Source: a virus. Taken from it: a stretch of DNA of 64,000 nt. Where the stretch lies: positions 1-64,000 of IMG/VR virus record IMGVR_UViG_3300009094_000001; one strand, written 5' to 3'. The position numbers and the translations under genes were made by a program. Every line of letters starts with the position of its first letter. The first letter of the stretch is position 1. Below the pieces are notes generated by a model. The model ran no database searches. It saw only the letters and a list, made by a program, of their open reading frames with translations, and was not told where the DNA came from. Positions 1 to 8,330 of this stretch are shown piece by piece.

Positions 1-468
1 ATTGCGAGGGACCTCATTGTTAGCGAGCTTTTCTTTCGTGAATGCCGCGACCGGGGCATTGAGGTTTACGCTGCCGACTGCGGCACGGAGCTGGTCAACG
101 CGGAGTCGGACCCGTCCCAGACGATGATTCGACAAATTTTCGGCGCAGTATCCCAGTGGGAGAAATCACAAATCGCCAAAAAGCTTCTCGCCGGCCGGAA
201 GCGCACGAAGGAAATCACGGGCTGGCCCTGCGGCGGGAAGCCTGTTTACGGCCGCAAGCCAGAGGAGGCAATCTGGGTTCGCAGAATGCTCTACTACCAT
301 CGCCAAGGACTCGGCACCACGGAAATCTGCCGCAAGCTGAATTACAACCCCATGTGGCGCGCGGGCCGGCCGAAGTTCTGGAAAAACTCCACGGTCTTCG
401 GCATCATCAAAACGTGGCAGCACCGAATCGAATTTTCCGATGAAATCACTCTTGACTCTCTTACGTAA
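1..468 (+). CDS. Serine recombinase (resolvase family), 5'-truncated by window edge
   Basis: The reading frame is open from base 1, so the start lies outside the window. What remains is the second half of a serine-recombinase catalytic domain: the stretch DLIVSELFFRECRDRGIEVY, then GTELVN, SQTMIRQIFGAVSQWEKSQI and the long E-helix leading to LAGRKRTKEITGW. A short helix-turn-helix (QGLGTTEICRKLN, about residues 101-113 of the visible part) follows. The catalytic serine would be upstream and cannot be checked. It lacks the long C-terminal domain of large serine integrases, so it is more like a small resolvase/invertase. Its last codons contain the -35 of the promoter that drives the next gene. 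It could be an integrase remnant or a dimer resolvase. Confidence 0.8.
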   Translation: MARDLIVSELFFRECRDRGIEVYAADCGTELVNAESDPSQTMIRQIFGAVSQWEKSQIAKKLLAGRKRTKEITGWPCGGKPVYGRKPEEAIWVRRMLYYHRQGLGTTEICRKLNYNPMWRAGRPKFWKNSTVFGIIKTWQHRIEFSDEITLDSLT

Positions 469-480
469 TAGCGGACCTTA
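452..480 (+). promoter_or_regulatory. Class A phage promoter (TTGACT-N17-ACCTTA)
   Basis: TTGACT at 452-457, a 17-bp spacer ending GCGG, and ACCTTA at 475-480. The start codon at 488 follows after 7 nt, leaving almost no leader. This is one of ten copies of the same layout in the window. Confidence 0.8.
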
Positions 481-487
481 CAAGCAC

Positions 488-1138
488 ATGAAACACCTTT
501 TTGAATTCAAGTCAGAAAACAAACCATCTTCCCCTGCGGGGGGAGTTGAAGCTAAGCAACCCGTTCCCCCCTCGCCGACTCCTGTCGCTCATGCAGGAGC
601 ATCGGCAGCTTTTCTTCCTCCCCCCGCTTCTACCAAGGTTTACGTCACGACCTTTGCAATCCGAAATCCGACGACCGGCAATATCGTCTCGGACGTTGTC
701 GAAGTGCCCTGCACCGGGATTTCCGCAACGGACAAAGCCGCTGCGTGGACTGCCGTAAAACTTCGCCACCCCAAGACGCTGCCGAAGGATATCCGCCGGG
801 CCGCGACCCGAATCGTTACCCGCCCCGGTGGGGAAAATCCAGTCGTGCCGATTCGCGAGGGCGAAACCATCCGCCAGATTTTCCCGGACAAGACGGAATT
901 CGAGACCGCGCGCACGGTCGGCACCATCATTTTCGACGGCGTGCTGTGCGACGTTATTCTGCGGCACCTCCGGGCTAAGGCGGCTTTCTCCGTCGTGCTG
1001 CGCCAGTCCGGCGGGACCGTGGTGACGTTTAGCGAGCAGGTAACCACAACCCGGCTGGTGGATGACTTGCCGAAGATTCTCCGCGAGATTCTCGGTGCCC
1101 CGGCGGAGACACTGAAACTTTATCTCAAGAAAGCATGA
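488..1138 (+). CDS. Hypothetical protein, first gene of early operon
   Basis: This 216-residue protein has no family I recognise. The first 50 residues are proline- and alanine-rich and probably disordered. The rest looks like a compact alpha/beta domain (starting KVYVTTFAIRNPTTGNIV). The reading frame extends upstream to 440, but I chose the ATG at 488 because it lies 7 nt after the -10-like ACCTTA of a class A promoter. An upstream start would lie in front of that promoter. The stop overlaps the next start (ATGA), so the two genes are translationally coupled. Confidence 0.7.
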   Translation: MKHLFEFKSENKPSSPAGGVEAKQPVPPSPTPVAHAGASAAFLPPPASTKVYVTTFAIRNPTTGNIVSDVVEVPCTGISATDKAAAWTAVKLRHPKTLPKDIRRAATRIVTRPGGENPVVPIREGETIRQIFPDKTEFETARTVGTIIFDGVLCDVILRHLRAKAAFSVVLRQSGGTVVTFSEQVTTTRLVDDLPKILREILGAPAETLKLYLKKA

Positions 1139-1518
1139 ACAACGAAACCGCCATTACGCTGCTCACAGACCCGAAACTCAAGTTGACCGCGCGCATGCGA
1201 CGTGCGGCCAAACGCCAGCGTCAGAAGGTTTACCTCGAAACCCCGGCCCTTATTGAAGATGAGGAGACGTGGACAGCGCGGCCGGTCCCCAAGGACCCAA
1301 TGCTGCGTCTTACGCAAAAACTCGCCAGCTACTCCGCTGGCCGTCTGGTGCGGTTCATACAGCAGAGCGCGCGTCGCGCAGCCGGCGCAAAGCACCTCCT
1401 CGCGAAGCTCCATCCACTCTCGGTCTTCCGGCCAAAGCTGGAGGAACAACAAAAGATGAACCTCGTCGCATTTGTTGCGGCGACTACTGAGTTGGAAAAT
1501 CGTGGAAAAACCGCGTAA
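1135..1518 (+). CDS. Hypothetical basic protein
   Basis: A 127-residue protein rich in Arg and Lys (for example RMRRAAKRQRQKVY near residues 21-34), with a predicted helical second half. The start ATG overlaps the stop of the previous gene. I do not recognise a family. The charge would suit nucleic-acid binding, but that is only inference. Confidence 0.55.
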   Translation: MNNETAITLLTDPKLKLTARMRRAAKRQRQKVYLETPALIEDEETWTARPVPKDPMLRLTQKLASYSAGRLVRFIQQSARRAAGAKHLLAKLHPLSVFRPKLEEQQKMNLVAFVAATTELENRGKTA

Positions 1519-1828
1519 GACAAAAAAGTTCATCGAACAATTTGAATTTCCTCCGAAGGCATGGCAGTATGTAGGAGTGAAACAAAGCCCGCGTGAAACT
1601 GACCACCTTAGAATATCGAGATGCCTACTTCCGAATGTTGCAGGCTCGGCGGGAAAATTCTGTATGCAAATCGCAAGCGGAGACCACTCTTTCGCCGGGC
1701 TCCCGTTGGAGACCACACCGACCGAAACCAACTTCGGACCGGCGAACAACCCCGACTGGGTTAACACCGAATGGTATCGCACTTGGGTCGAACTTGCAAA
1801 ACAACCACACGAATACCCCCACAACTAA
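1502..1828 (+). CDS. Hypothetical protein (GTG start)
   Basis: About 108 residues if translation begins at the GTG at 1502, which overlaps the end of the previous gene by 17 nt. The product starts VEKPRKTKKFIEQFEF and ends in a tryptophan- and tyrosine-rich segment (DWVNTEWYRTWVELAK). I prefer this frame to the competing frame from 1593 because its composition is more protein-like and it ends one base before the next start. No family is recognised and the start is uncertain. Confidence 0.4.
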   Translation: MEKPRKTKKFIEQFEFPPKAWQYVGVKQSPRETDHLRISRCLLPNVAGSAGKFCMQIASGDHSFAGLPLETTPTETNFGPANNPDWVNTEWYRTWVELAKQPHEYPHN

Positions 1829-2398
1829 ATGATTAAACGAATTCTCGTCGTCGGATATGGAAGATGCGGGAAGGACGCCTCGGCATTTCTTCTACAGAAC
1901 ATAACCGGGATTCCATACGCAGGTAGCACCTCATGGTCGGCGAAGGAATTGGTTGCAAAAAAGATGGGTATGCACCCGCAGGTTTGCTGGGAGAATCGAC
2001 ACGCTAATCGGGAACGATGGAAATCCATTTGCGACGGGCTCCGGGAGGAGGACCAAACGCTTTTGATTCGACTCGCACTGGCCAGCGTGAACGAGGATAA
2101 ATCTTCGGGGCTACTGGCCGGTTGGCGGGGGATTGTTGCGGGAGTTCGGGACGGGAAAGAACTTTTTGCGGCGAAGGCCGAAAATCTTTTTCACCATATT
2201 ATATGGATTGACCGCCCCGGAACTCCGGTTGACCCAACTGTCACCTTTGAAGATTTTGATTGCACCTCGGTCATTGTGAATGATGGTGATATTGACGACC
2301 TAAACAGTAAACTTTTCCTTTGGGCAGAGAAACACAGGCTCATCCCGGGACTTTATTTGTCCGGGAAATGTCCGACTGTCGATATCCACCGCGAATGA
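1829..2398 (+). CDS. P-loop protein, deoxynucleoside monophosphate kinase-like
   Basis: A 189-residue protein that opens with a beta strand and a P-loop of the kinase type GxxxxGKDA (GYGRCGKDASA, residues 9-19). A P-loop with GKD is typical of phage dNMP kinases of the T4 gp1 class and of related nucleoside kinases. The later segment HHIIWIDRP resembles the Walker-B strand of such proteins. It sits beside Nudix and HD enzymes, so a role in nucleotide metabolism is likely. Substrate specificity cannot be read from the sequence. Confidence 0.6.
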   Translation: MIKRILVVGYGRCGKDASAFLLQNITGIPYAGSTSWSAKELVAKKMGMHPQVCWENRHANRERWKSICDGLREEDQTLLIRLALASVNEDKSSGLLAGWRGIVAGVRDGKELFAAKAENLFHHIIWIDRPGTPVDPTVTFEDFDCTSVIVNDGDIDDLNSKLFLWAEKHRLIPGLYLSGKCPTVDIHRE

Positions 2399-2781
2399 AA
2401 AAAGTCTACATCCGGGACGACTGCTGGGAGTTTGACCTGTGGGTAATCGCCCCGGCGACGAACAGGGAGCTGGACGCTTTCCTGCTTCGTCAGTTCGGAA
2501 TCAAAGAGAAGACAAACGACGGAAGCTTTACTGGTCGATTCGTTGAAGTTTGGGAAGGGGACGGAGAAACGGAATGGGCCGGCGTGATTGCGCTCAAGCG
2601 ATGGAACGGAACTCCGAAGGACTACGACATTTTAGCGCACGAGTGTCTGCACGCGGTCCACTGGTTCCTCGATAACCGGGGCATCAAATTGAATTTCAAG
2701 TCCGACGAGGCATTTTGTTACCTGCTCGGCTCGTTGGTGCGCCGCATCGCGGAACAACTCAATAAGGGGAAACGCAAATGA
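2395..2781 (+). CDS. Small zincin-like HExxH protein
   Basis: A 128-residue protein with HECLH at residues 82-86, a classical zinc-metallopeptidase motif within the helix DILAHECLHAVHWFLDN. Its ATG overlaps the stop of the kinase-like gene (ATGA), which excludes the longer upstream reading. The third zinc ligand may be the Glu/Asp of KSDEAFCYLLGSLVR. It is one of three HExxH proteins in the first 12 kb. A peptidase role is inferred from the motif only, and the substrate is unknown. Confidence 0.55.
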   Translation: MKKVYIRDDCWEFDLWVIAPATNRELDAFLLRQFGIKEKTNDGSFTGRFVEVWEGDGETEWAGVIALKRWNGTPKDYDILAHECLHAVHWFLDNRGIKLNFKSDEAFCYLLGSLVRRIAEQLNKGKRK

Positions 2782-3266
2782 CTGAATACGTCCTCGGCTT
2801 CGCCTTTACCAGAGATTACGCGGACTTTGACCGCGTGCTGTTGATTCGTAAAACCAAGCCCGCGTGGCAGGCCGGGAAACTTAACGGTGTCGGGGGAAAA
2901 ATCGAGACGGGGGATTTCACTCCGCATCGGGCCATATCCCGGGAGTTTGTCGAGGAAACCGGCATAGAGACGCTTCCATCTCGCTGGACTAAATTCGCCG
3001 TCATGGAATTTGCCGATTGCCGGGTCCATTGTTTTACCACTTGGTTCAATTGGAAAGAATTCAAGAAGGCGGTCCCGCTCACTGAGGAGTTGTTGGAGAG
3101 TTACCAGCTCGATTCGGTTTTCGATGAAAAAATGAAGGAAGCGAAAGCGCTTCCAAATTTGAGGTGGCTGATTCTTTTGGCAAGGGCGGCTTGGACTGCT
3201 GGAGTAGACGAGTTCCCAGTGCTACAGATTTTCGAGTCGGTCGAGTCGAAATACGCTACAGCATGA
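2778..3266 (+). CDS. Nudix hydrolase
   Basis: A 162-residue protein with a full Nudix box at residues 39-63: the GGKIETGD lead, REFVEE core and TG-hydrophobic end match GX5EX7REUXEEXGU. Nudix enzymes hydrolyse nucleoside diphosphates linked to another moiety, such as oxidised dNTPs, dinucleotides or NADH. The N-terminal domain is compact and no extra module is visible. It has an SD-like AAGGGG before the start and overlaps its neighbours by 4 nt. It probably cleans or reshapes the nucleotide pool during infection. Confidence 0.85.
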   Translation: MTEYVLGFAFTRDYADFDRVLLIRKTKPAWQAGKLNGVGGKIETGDFTPHRAISREFVEETGIETLPSRWTKFAVMEFADCRVHCFTTWFNWKEFKKAVPLTEELLESYQLDSVFDEKMKEAKALPNLRWLILLARAAWTAGVDEFPVLQIFESVESKYATA

Positions 3267-3799
3267 AATTCTGGCCCTCCGTTGGAACTCGTTCGGTGCT
3301 TTGGGGTGCTCACGCATTCTGGTTTCACCCGATTGTGGTTGCTCTCGCGTGGCGCAAGCTATATCGGCGATTTCCGAACCGCTGGGAGTGCCTCGCGATT
3401 TTCTGTCACGACCTCGGTTATTGGGGTTGCGACTCGATGGACGGGGACGAGGACGGGAAGTTTCATCCCTATGTCGGGGCCTTTCTCGCCTCGGAGTTGG
3501 CTTTGATTTTCGGAGCCGACGACAGCGATGTAAGCTATGTGGAGGAACTGGTCCTCGGCCATAGCCGGTCCTTTTGCGCCGAATCCGGCGAGAAGATTTC
3601 TGAGCTGTGCGACCCCGACAAGTATTCCATCCTTTACGAGCCCGCGTGGTTCTATTGGATTCGCACGATTTTGAGCGGAGAGATTCACGAGTATCGACGC
3701 AATGAAGAAATCAAACAAGGGTGCTGCATAGCTTCAACGTGGGCTTGGCTATGCGGGTATCGACGGTCCGTAAAAGCCCGCTTCTCCAAAATCAAATGA
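3263..3799 (+). CDS. HD-domain phosphohydrolase-like protein
   Basis: A 178-residue protein with the HD pair at residues 49-50 (IFCHDLGYWG), an upstream histidine in GAHAFWFHP and a downstream GHSRSF that could supply further metal ligands. HD proteins are metal-dependent phosphohydrolases acting on nucleotides. The ATG at 3263 overlaps the Nudix stop (ATGA), so the longer reading from 3164 is rejected. A dNTP or nucleotide phosphatase role fits the neighbours but is inferred. Confidence 0.6.
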   Translation: MKFWPSVGTRSVLWGAHAFWFHPIVVALAWRKLYRRFPNRWECLAIFCHDLGYWGCDSMDGDEDGKFHPYVGAFLASELALIFGADDSDVSYVEELVLGHSRSFCAESGEKISELCDPDKYSILYEPAWFYWIRTILSGEIHEYRRNEEIKQGCCIASTWAWLCGYRRSVKARFSKIK

Positions 3800-4353
3800 A
3801 ACCATTGTTCCTGATTCTAACCCTCCTCGTGCTGGGGTTCGCCCCGCTGTCCCCTCCCCCGGACGAGCTTCCGAAAATTCTCGACTATTCAGAGGCGGTC
3901 GAGTTGCTGAGTCATTCACTGAACATCCCGGAGCCGGAATGGCCACTCGGCCCGGAAGACTCTGTATACCTCTCCCCGACGCAGGAGGAGATTTCGGAGC
4001 TGCTCTGTTTTATCAAGGACCGACGCCAGCTAATCCACTACGTCGTCGACGCGACCGACTGCGATGACCTCGCAACGGAGGCAAAATACTGGGCGACGGT
4101 CTGGCATTCCCGTAGCTACGACGGAGTGAATGCAGCGCTACTTTTCGGCAAGGCATATGTGAAGCTGGACGGAAACTACGAACTGCTGTTCCCCGGGACC
4201 GGCAACGCGCACGTCATCGGGTATCACGTCATCAACTTTGTGGTCCGGTCCGACGGCAAGGTGTTCTTTTTCGAGCCGCAATCCGGCCGTATTGCCCCGG
4301 TGGAATCTTTCATTTACGAGGACTCGGTTCAAGTCCTGCGACTGGAATATTGA
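3796..4353 (+). CDS. Exported protein with transglutaminase-like fold features
   Basis: A 185-residue protein. Residues 1-20 form a typical signal peptide (charged start, then LFLILTLLVLGF). The mature part contains DATDCDDLA, later GNAHVIGYHVINFVV and DGKVFFFEPQSG. That Cys/His/Glu-Asp spacing resembles transglutaminase/papain-fold cysteine enzymes, including phage-encoded ones. An exported cysteine hydrolase in an early operon is unusual and could act on the host envelope. The fold assignment is tentative. Confidence 0.5.
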   Translation: MKPLFLILTLLVLGFAPLSPPPDELPKILDYSEAVELLSHSLNIPEPEWPLGPEDSVYLSPTQEEISELLCFIKDRRQLIHYVVDATDCDDLATEAKYWATVWHSRSYDGVNAALLFGKAYVKLDGNYELLFPGTGNAHVIGYHVINFVVRSDGKVFFFEPQSGRIAPVESFIYEDSVQVLRLEY

Positions 4354-5840
4354 AAGCTTTCGACGAAAGCGGACTTTACCCATACCAGCCAACGCCTGCG
4401 AAATACTTGGCGCAGTTGTTGGAATCTGGCCAGAACTGTCTTGACGGCTCTGACTGCGGCGTCGGCAAGACGGCAGTCGCCAGCGCAATTATCCGCCACC
4501 TGAAACTTCCAACCCTCGTGCTGACTCCGCAAATTAACATTCCGAATTGGGAGTGGATGGGGAAGCACCTCGGGGTTGAATTCGACGTGACAAATGTTGA
4601 AGAGGTTCGCACCGGGAAAAGTCTCTTTGGCCGTTGGGAATTACCAAAGCCGCCCGGGCCGTTGCCGACGGAGCTACGTTGCACGCAATGTCAGCTCGTC
4701 GTGGAGCCGGAGAAGGGCTTGCCTTGCGCATACGGGGAATTTCATTGCGTGGAGACGAAGAAGCTGCCCCACCGCTACGGGAAATTTTTCTGGCACCCGG
4801 GGATACAGTTCTTGGTATTAGACGAATGTCATAAGTATTGTGCGCTAGATTCGCTGAATGCCGACATGGCGATTGCCGCGCGCCGGCAAGGAATCCGCAC
4901 GCTGGCGATTTCCGCCACTGCGGCCGATAGCCCGCTAGGACTCAAAGCGCTGGGATACCTGCTGGGGTTACACAGTCTCGTGGGCGAGGATTCCTTCTAC
5001 CGGTTCGCGTTTAGGTTTGGATGCCGCAAGCGCATTTTCGGCGGGCTTGAATTCGGGCGCGACGATGATGACCGCAAGGTCAAAATGCAGGCGTTACACC
5101 GTGCTATTTTCCCCTCCCGGGGGACCCGCGTCAGGATTGAAGACCTCGGTGACGCGTTCCCAGAATGTGCAATCACCGCCGAGCTTTTTGACTTCGGAGA
5201 TGCACAGAGAGTGAACGCACTTTACGCCACGATGGACGAAGCGCTCGCGGAATTGCAAGCGATGCAGCTTGCCGACAAATCGCCGGAGCACCCATTCACC
5301 AAGCTGATTCGCGCTCGGCAGGCCCTTGAGTTACTAAAAACGCCGCTGTATGCCCAATTAGCGCGGGATGAGGTGGAAGCAGGAAACAGCGTCGTTATTT
5401 TCGTCGCTTTTAAAGCGACTATGGACGCCTTGTGCGACGCGCTGGGGGTTTCTGCTCGGATTGAGGGGGGTCAATCGGCTGCATTGCGGGACAAAACGAT
5501 TCAAGATTACCTCGACGACAAAACTCGCATCCTCGTAACAAACGTCGATTGCGGTGGCACTGCGCTTAATCTCCCGGATGTGCGCGGCAAATTCCCGCGC
5601 GTCGGAATTGCATCCCTTGTGTATTCATCCAGAAAGATGAGACAGCTTTTTGGGAGATTGCGAAGAATTACTAGTAAAACTAAGTCTCGATATCGTGTGA
5701 TTTTAGCAGGAGGCACAAAAGAAGAGAAAATACATGCCAAAATGACCGCGAAGTTGGATGCGATTGACCTACTCAATGACGGAGACTTGCTTGCCGCGAA
5801 TTTGCCCACGGCTGTCGTAGAATGGCCAGAGGGTCTATGA
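4350..5840 (+). CDS. SF2 DEAD/DEAH-type helicase with zinc-binding insertion
   Basis: A 496-residue protein starting at TTG (TTGA overlap with the previous stop). The first RecA domain has Walker A CGVGKTAVAS near residue 36, motif Ia LVLTPQINI, DECH at about 158 and motif III SATA. The second has VTNVDCGGTALNL and the QLFGRLRRI motif VI. A cysteine pair CTQC and a later CAYGEFHC, between motifs Ia and II, look like an inserted zinc knuckle. The layout resembles phage helicases of the SNF2/UvsW-like group. It probably remodels replication or recombination intermediates. Confidence 0.85.
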   Translation: MKAFDESGLYPYQPTPAKYLAQLLESGQNCLDGSDCGVGKTAVASAIIRHLKLPTLVLTPQINIPNWEWMGKHLGVEFDVTNVEEVRTGKSLFGRWELPKPPGPLPTELRCTQCQLVVEPEKGLPCAYGEFHCVETKKLPHRYGKFFWHPGIQFLVLDECHKYCALDSLNADMAIAARRQGIRTLAISATAADSPLGLKALGYLLGLHSLVGEDSFYRFAFRFGCRKRIFGGLEFGRDDDDRKVKMQALHRAIFPSRGTRVRIEDLGDAFPECAITAELFDFGDAQRVNALYATMDEALAELQAMQLADKSPEHPFTKLIRARQALELLKTPLYAQLARDEVEAGNSVVIFVAFKATMDALCDALGVSARIEGGQSAALRDKTIQDYLDDKTRILVTNVDCGGTALNLPDVRGKFPRVGIASLVYSSRKMRQLFGRLRRITSKTKSRYRVILAGGTKEEKIHAKMTAKLDAIDLLNDGDLLAANLPTAVVEWPEGL

Positions 5841-6031
5841 CAAAAGAACAGACTAAAAAATATAACCGGAAATACCGGAAGGAAAACCTAAAGCGGTTGA
5901 GGGAATCGGGACGCGAATACTATAAAAAGAACCGCGCCGCTATCTTAGCACAGAAGCGCAAATACACGGTAAAAAATAAGCTTCGGATTCTTGCCAAGAA
6001 GCGCGAGTATTATTTGAAAAGAACTTCTTGA
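5837..6031 (+). CDS. Small basic protein resembling an HNH-endonuclease linker region
   Basis: A 64-residue lysine/arginine-rich helical protein with repeated YxxKN(R/K) units (ENLKRLRESGREYY, NRAAILAQKRKY, LRILAKKREYYLKR). The same helical repeat links the zinc ribbon and HNH core of the endonuclease at 30516-31094, so this may be an HNH gene that has lost its catalytic part. The ATG at 5837 overlaps the helicase stop and has AGAGGG before it. The alternative start at 5822 is less likely. Confidence 0.5.
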   Translation: MTKEQTKKYNRKYRKENLKRLRESGREYYKKNRAAILAQKRKYTVKNKLRILAKKREYYLKRTS

Positions 6032-6056
6032 CATTCTCACAAAATCGCGGACCTTT
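6028..6056 (+). promoter_or_regulatory. Class A phage promoter (TTGACA-N17-ACCTTT)
   Basis: TTGACA 6028-6033, a 17-bp spacer ending GCGG, ACCTTT 6051-6056. The next ATG is at 6070, 13 nt downstream. It overlaps the stop of the preceding small gene. Confidence 0.85.
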
Positions 6057-6069
6057 ACATCGAAAAATT

Positions 6070-6222
6070 ATGCCATACGCAATCCGAAAAGTGCCCGGCA
6101 AGAAATGCTTCAAGGTCGTCAACAAAGACACCGGCCGGGTGCTTGCGAAATGCACGAGCAAGCGGGAAGCTGAAAAACAAATTCGCGTCCTCGGAATGGT
6201 TGAGCATACCGTCATGAGCTAA
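6070..6222 (+). CDS. Small conserved basic protein (PGKKCFKVVNKDTG type)
   Basis: A 50-residue protein: one short domain with PGKKCFKVVNKDTGRVLAK followed by CTSKREAEKQIRVL. This pattern (G-K-K-C-[FY]-x-V-x-N, then K-C-[ST]-x-K-x-x-A-x-K-Q-[LI]-R) is a recurring small domain in large DNA viruses and phages, of unknown function. I chose the ATG at 6070 because it follows the class A promoter. The longer reading begins within the promoter -35. Confidence 0.65.
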   Translation: MPYAIRKVPGKKCFKVVNKDTGRVLAKCTSKREAEKQIRVLGMVEHTVMS

Positions 6223-6241
6223 CCCCGAATAAACCCACGAA

Positions 6242-7129
6242 ATGAGCGAAAATCTCTCTTCCTATCCATCCATCTTCGCCCTCGGGCACCGGAACATCGC
6301 CGACCTATTCGACGGGCCGGTCACAGTCGAGGAGAAAATCGACGGTTCCCAGTTCAGCATGGCGCGTGTAAACGGCGAGCTGGTTTGCAGGTCGAAGGGC
6401 CAGCAAATCATCGTCGGCGCACCTGAGAAAATGTTTGCCGCCGCAGTCGAGACTGCGCAGAAATTGGACCTGCGCGAGGGCTGGGTTTACCGATGCGAAT
6501 ACCTGAAATCTCCGAAGCACAACACGCTGGCGTATTCCCGGATTCCTAAGGACCATTTGATTTTGTTCGACGTGATGACGGGATACGAGACCTACCTGAC
6601 GCCGGCCGCGAAGAAGTTTGAAGCTGTTCGACTGGGTCTTGAAGTGGTGCCCTGTTTTCTGGTCGGGGAAACCTGCGTGATGGATATCCGCCCATTCATG
6701 GACCGAGAGAGCACTCTCGGCGGATGCAAAATCGAAGGCGTGGTCGTCAAGAACTACGCGCGCTTCGGCACGGATAAGAAAATCCTCATCGGCAAGTTCG
6801 TCTCCGCCGAGTTTAAGGAGAAGCACCAGCACGCGTGGAAGAAATCGAACCCGGGGCCGGCCGACGTGGTGGAGCACATCATTTCCGAGTTGAAGACGGA
6901 CGCTCGCTGGCGCAAAGCCGTGCAGCACCTTCGCGACGCCGGGAAGCTGACCGGGACGCCAACCGATATCGGGCCGTTGTTGATTGAACTCGGCACCGAC
7001 ACGGAGCGGGAAGAGTCCGAAGCAATCCGAGCATCTTTATGGAATCATTTCTGGCCGCAAATTCGGCGCGGAATCGCGAGCGGGTTTCCAGAGTGGTATA
7101 AGAAAGAAATCGGAATTATCGAATCATGA
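6242..7129 (+). CDS. RNA ligase (nucleotidyltransferase superfamily)
   Basis: A 295-residue protein. Motif I is EKIDG with the adenylated lysine at residue 32, then SKGQQI (III-like region), CEYL, motif IV EGVVVKN and motif V IGKF. The order and spacing match the Rnl2/PF09414 RNA ligase group rather than DNA ligases. The C-terminal 90 residues are helical. The likely role is repair of nicked RNA, for example host-cleaved tRNA, which is notable because the window encodes a tRNA. The leader is A/C-rich with no clear SD. Confidence 0.8.
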   Translation: MSENLSSYPSIFALGHRNIADLFDGPVTVEEKIDGSQFSMARVNGELVCRSKGQQIIVGAPEKMFAAAVETAQKLDLREGWVYRCEYLKSPKHNTLAYSRIPKDHLILFDVMTGYETYLTPAAKKFEAVRLGLEVVPCFLVGETCVMDIRPFMDRESTLGGCKIEGVVVKNYARFGTDKKILIGKFVSAEFKEKHQHAWKKSNPGPADVVEHIISELKTDARWRKAVQHLRDAGKLTGTPTDIGPLLIELGTDTEREESEAIRASLWNHFWPQIRRGIASGFPEWYKKEIGIIES

Positions 7130-8316
7130 GCGACCCGCTGTTGCCAACCCGGGTTCATCATCCGTTTTCGCCGTCCACGTTGCAGGCGCGGGAGTCATGC
7201 CCGCATTACACTCCCATCGACGGCGGAGATAACGCCGCTTCGCTCGCCGGCACGCGCCAGCACGACGCGGTCGAAAACGAGGAGGATAGCCCGCTATTAG
7301 ACGACCACCAAGCGATTGCCGTCGCCGAGTGCCTAGCCTACGCGGATAACATCGCAAAGAACTACCCGGGGGCGACGATACTCAAGGAAGAGTATCTCCC
7401 CATTGACGACGAAATCCTCGAATCCGGCGGAACTTTTACCGACGCGGTCTATGGAACTACCGCTGGGTATCCCGACTACGTAATCATATCCGCCGACCGA
7501 AAAACTGCCGAGATTCTCGACTGGAAGTTCGGCAAGCATCCGGTGGAAGACACGGAGAATAATCTGCAAGGCATCGCCTACATGCTGGGGGTCAAGTTCC
7601 GTTACCCGGAAATCGAGCGCTGCACGGTGCATTTCGTGTTGCCACACCAAGACTGCGTGGATAAACACACGTTTGTTTTGACGCCGCAGTTGCGGGACGA
7701 GTTATATCTTCGCGTTAAGGTCATCGTGAGCCGTTCGATAGTAGCCAAGGGACTGGATGATTTTTCTCTCGCGCGGCCCTCAGCCAGTGCGTGCATGTTC
7801 TGCGCGCTCGTGGGTCGCTGCACCAAGGTCACGGAACTTGTGCTGAATATCGGCAAGAAATTCTCTCCGATGCAAATCCCGGAGACGATTTCGCCGAATA
7901 TGGTTTCTGACCCGGAAGATACCTCAGTTGGTCTCAAAGTTGCCCAAGTGGTAACTGCGTGGGCCAAGGGCTACCGGGCGCGCGTAACAGAGCGCGCAAC
8001 CACCGACCCGGACTTCATGCCGAAGGGATACCAGCTAATCGAGATGCAGCGTCGCGAGGTGACTAACGCAACTGCCGTGGCAGACCTCGCCAAGAAACTT
8101 TTGCCAGAAGACAAGAAAGCGGAGGTGGACAAGCTCCTCGATATCCCAATCACCAAGGTTGAGGAATTAATCGAAGTCGCTACTCCGCGCGGCAAGAAGA
8201 CCAAAGCAGTCGCCGCGTTCGGCGAGGAACTCGCGAAGTCCGGCGCGGTCAAGCTGGGCAACCCTTACACGATTTTGCGCCAGTGCGGCGCAGAAAAACA
8301 ACAAAACAAAACATAA
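7126..8316 (+). CDS. PD-(D/E)XK nuclease (DUF2800/Cas4-RecB-like)
   Basis: A 396-residue protein. The nuclease core reads GYPDYVIIS then AEILDWKFGK, i.e. D ... (D/E)xK, followed by the QxxxY-like motif LQGIAYMLG. A cysteine pair in ASACMFCALVGRC may form the zinc or iron-sulfur site seen in Cas4/AddB-like members. Phage DUF2800 proteins of this size usually lie beside an ssDNA-binding protein, as here. It overlaps the ligase gene by 4 nt. It probably processes DNA ends for recombination. Confidence 0.75.
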   Translation: MSDPLLPTRVHHPFSPSTLQARESCPHYTPIDGGDNAASLAGTRQHDAVENEEDSPLLDDHQAIAVAECLAYADNIAKNYPGATILKEEYLPIDDEILESGGTFTDAVYGTTAGYPDYVIISADRKTAEILDWKFGKHPVEDTENNLQGIAYMLGVKFRYPEIERCTVHFVLPHQDCVDKHTFVLTPQLRDELYLRVKVIVSRSIVAKGLDDFSLARPSASACMFCALVGRCTKVTELVLNIGKKFSPMQIPETISPNMVSDPEDTSVGLKVAQVVTAWAKGYRARVTERATTDPDFMPKGYQLIEMQRREVTNATAVADLAKKLLPEDKKAEVDKLLDIPITKVEELIEVATPRGKKTKAVAAFGEELAKSGAVKLGNPYTILRQCGAEKQQNKT

Positions 8317-8330
8317 AAAACAAAACACAT

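Noticed and set aside
7126-8316. Cas4 of a CRISPR system
   Set aside because: No other cas gene or array exists. The length and neighbouring ssDNA-binding-like gene fit a phage recombination nuclease.
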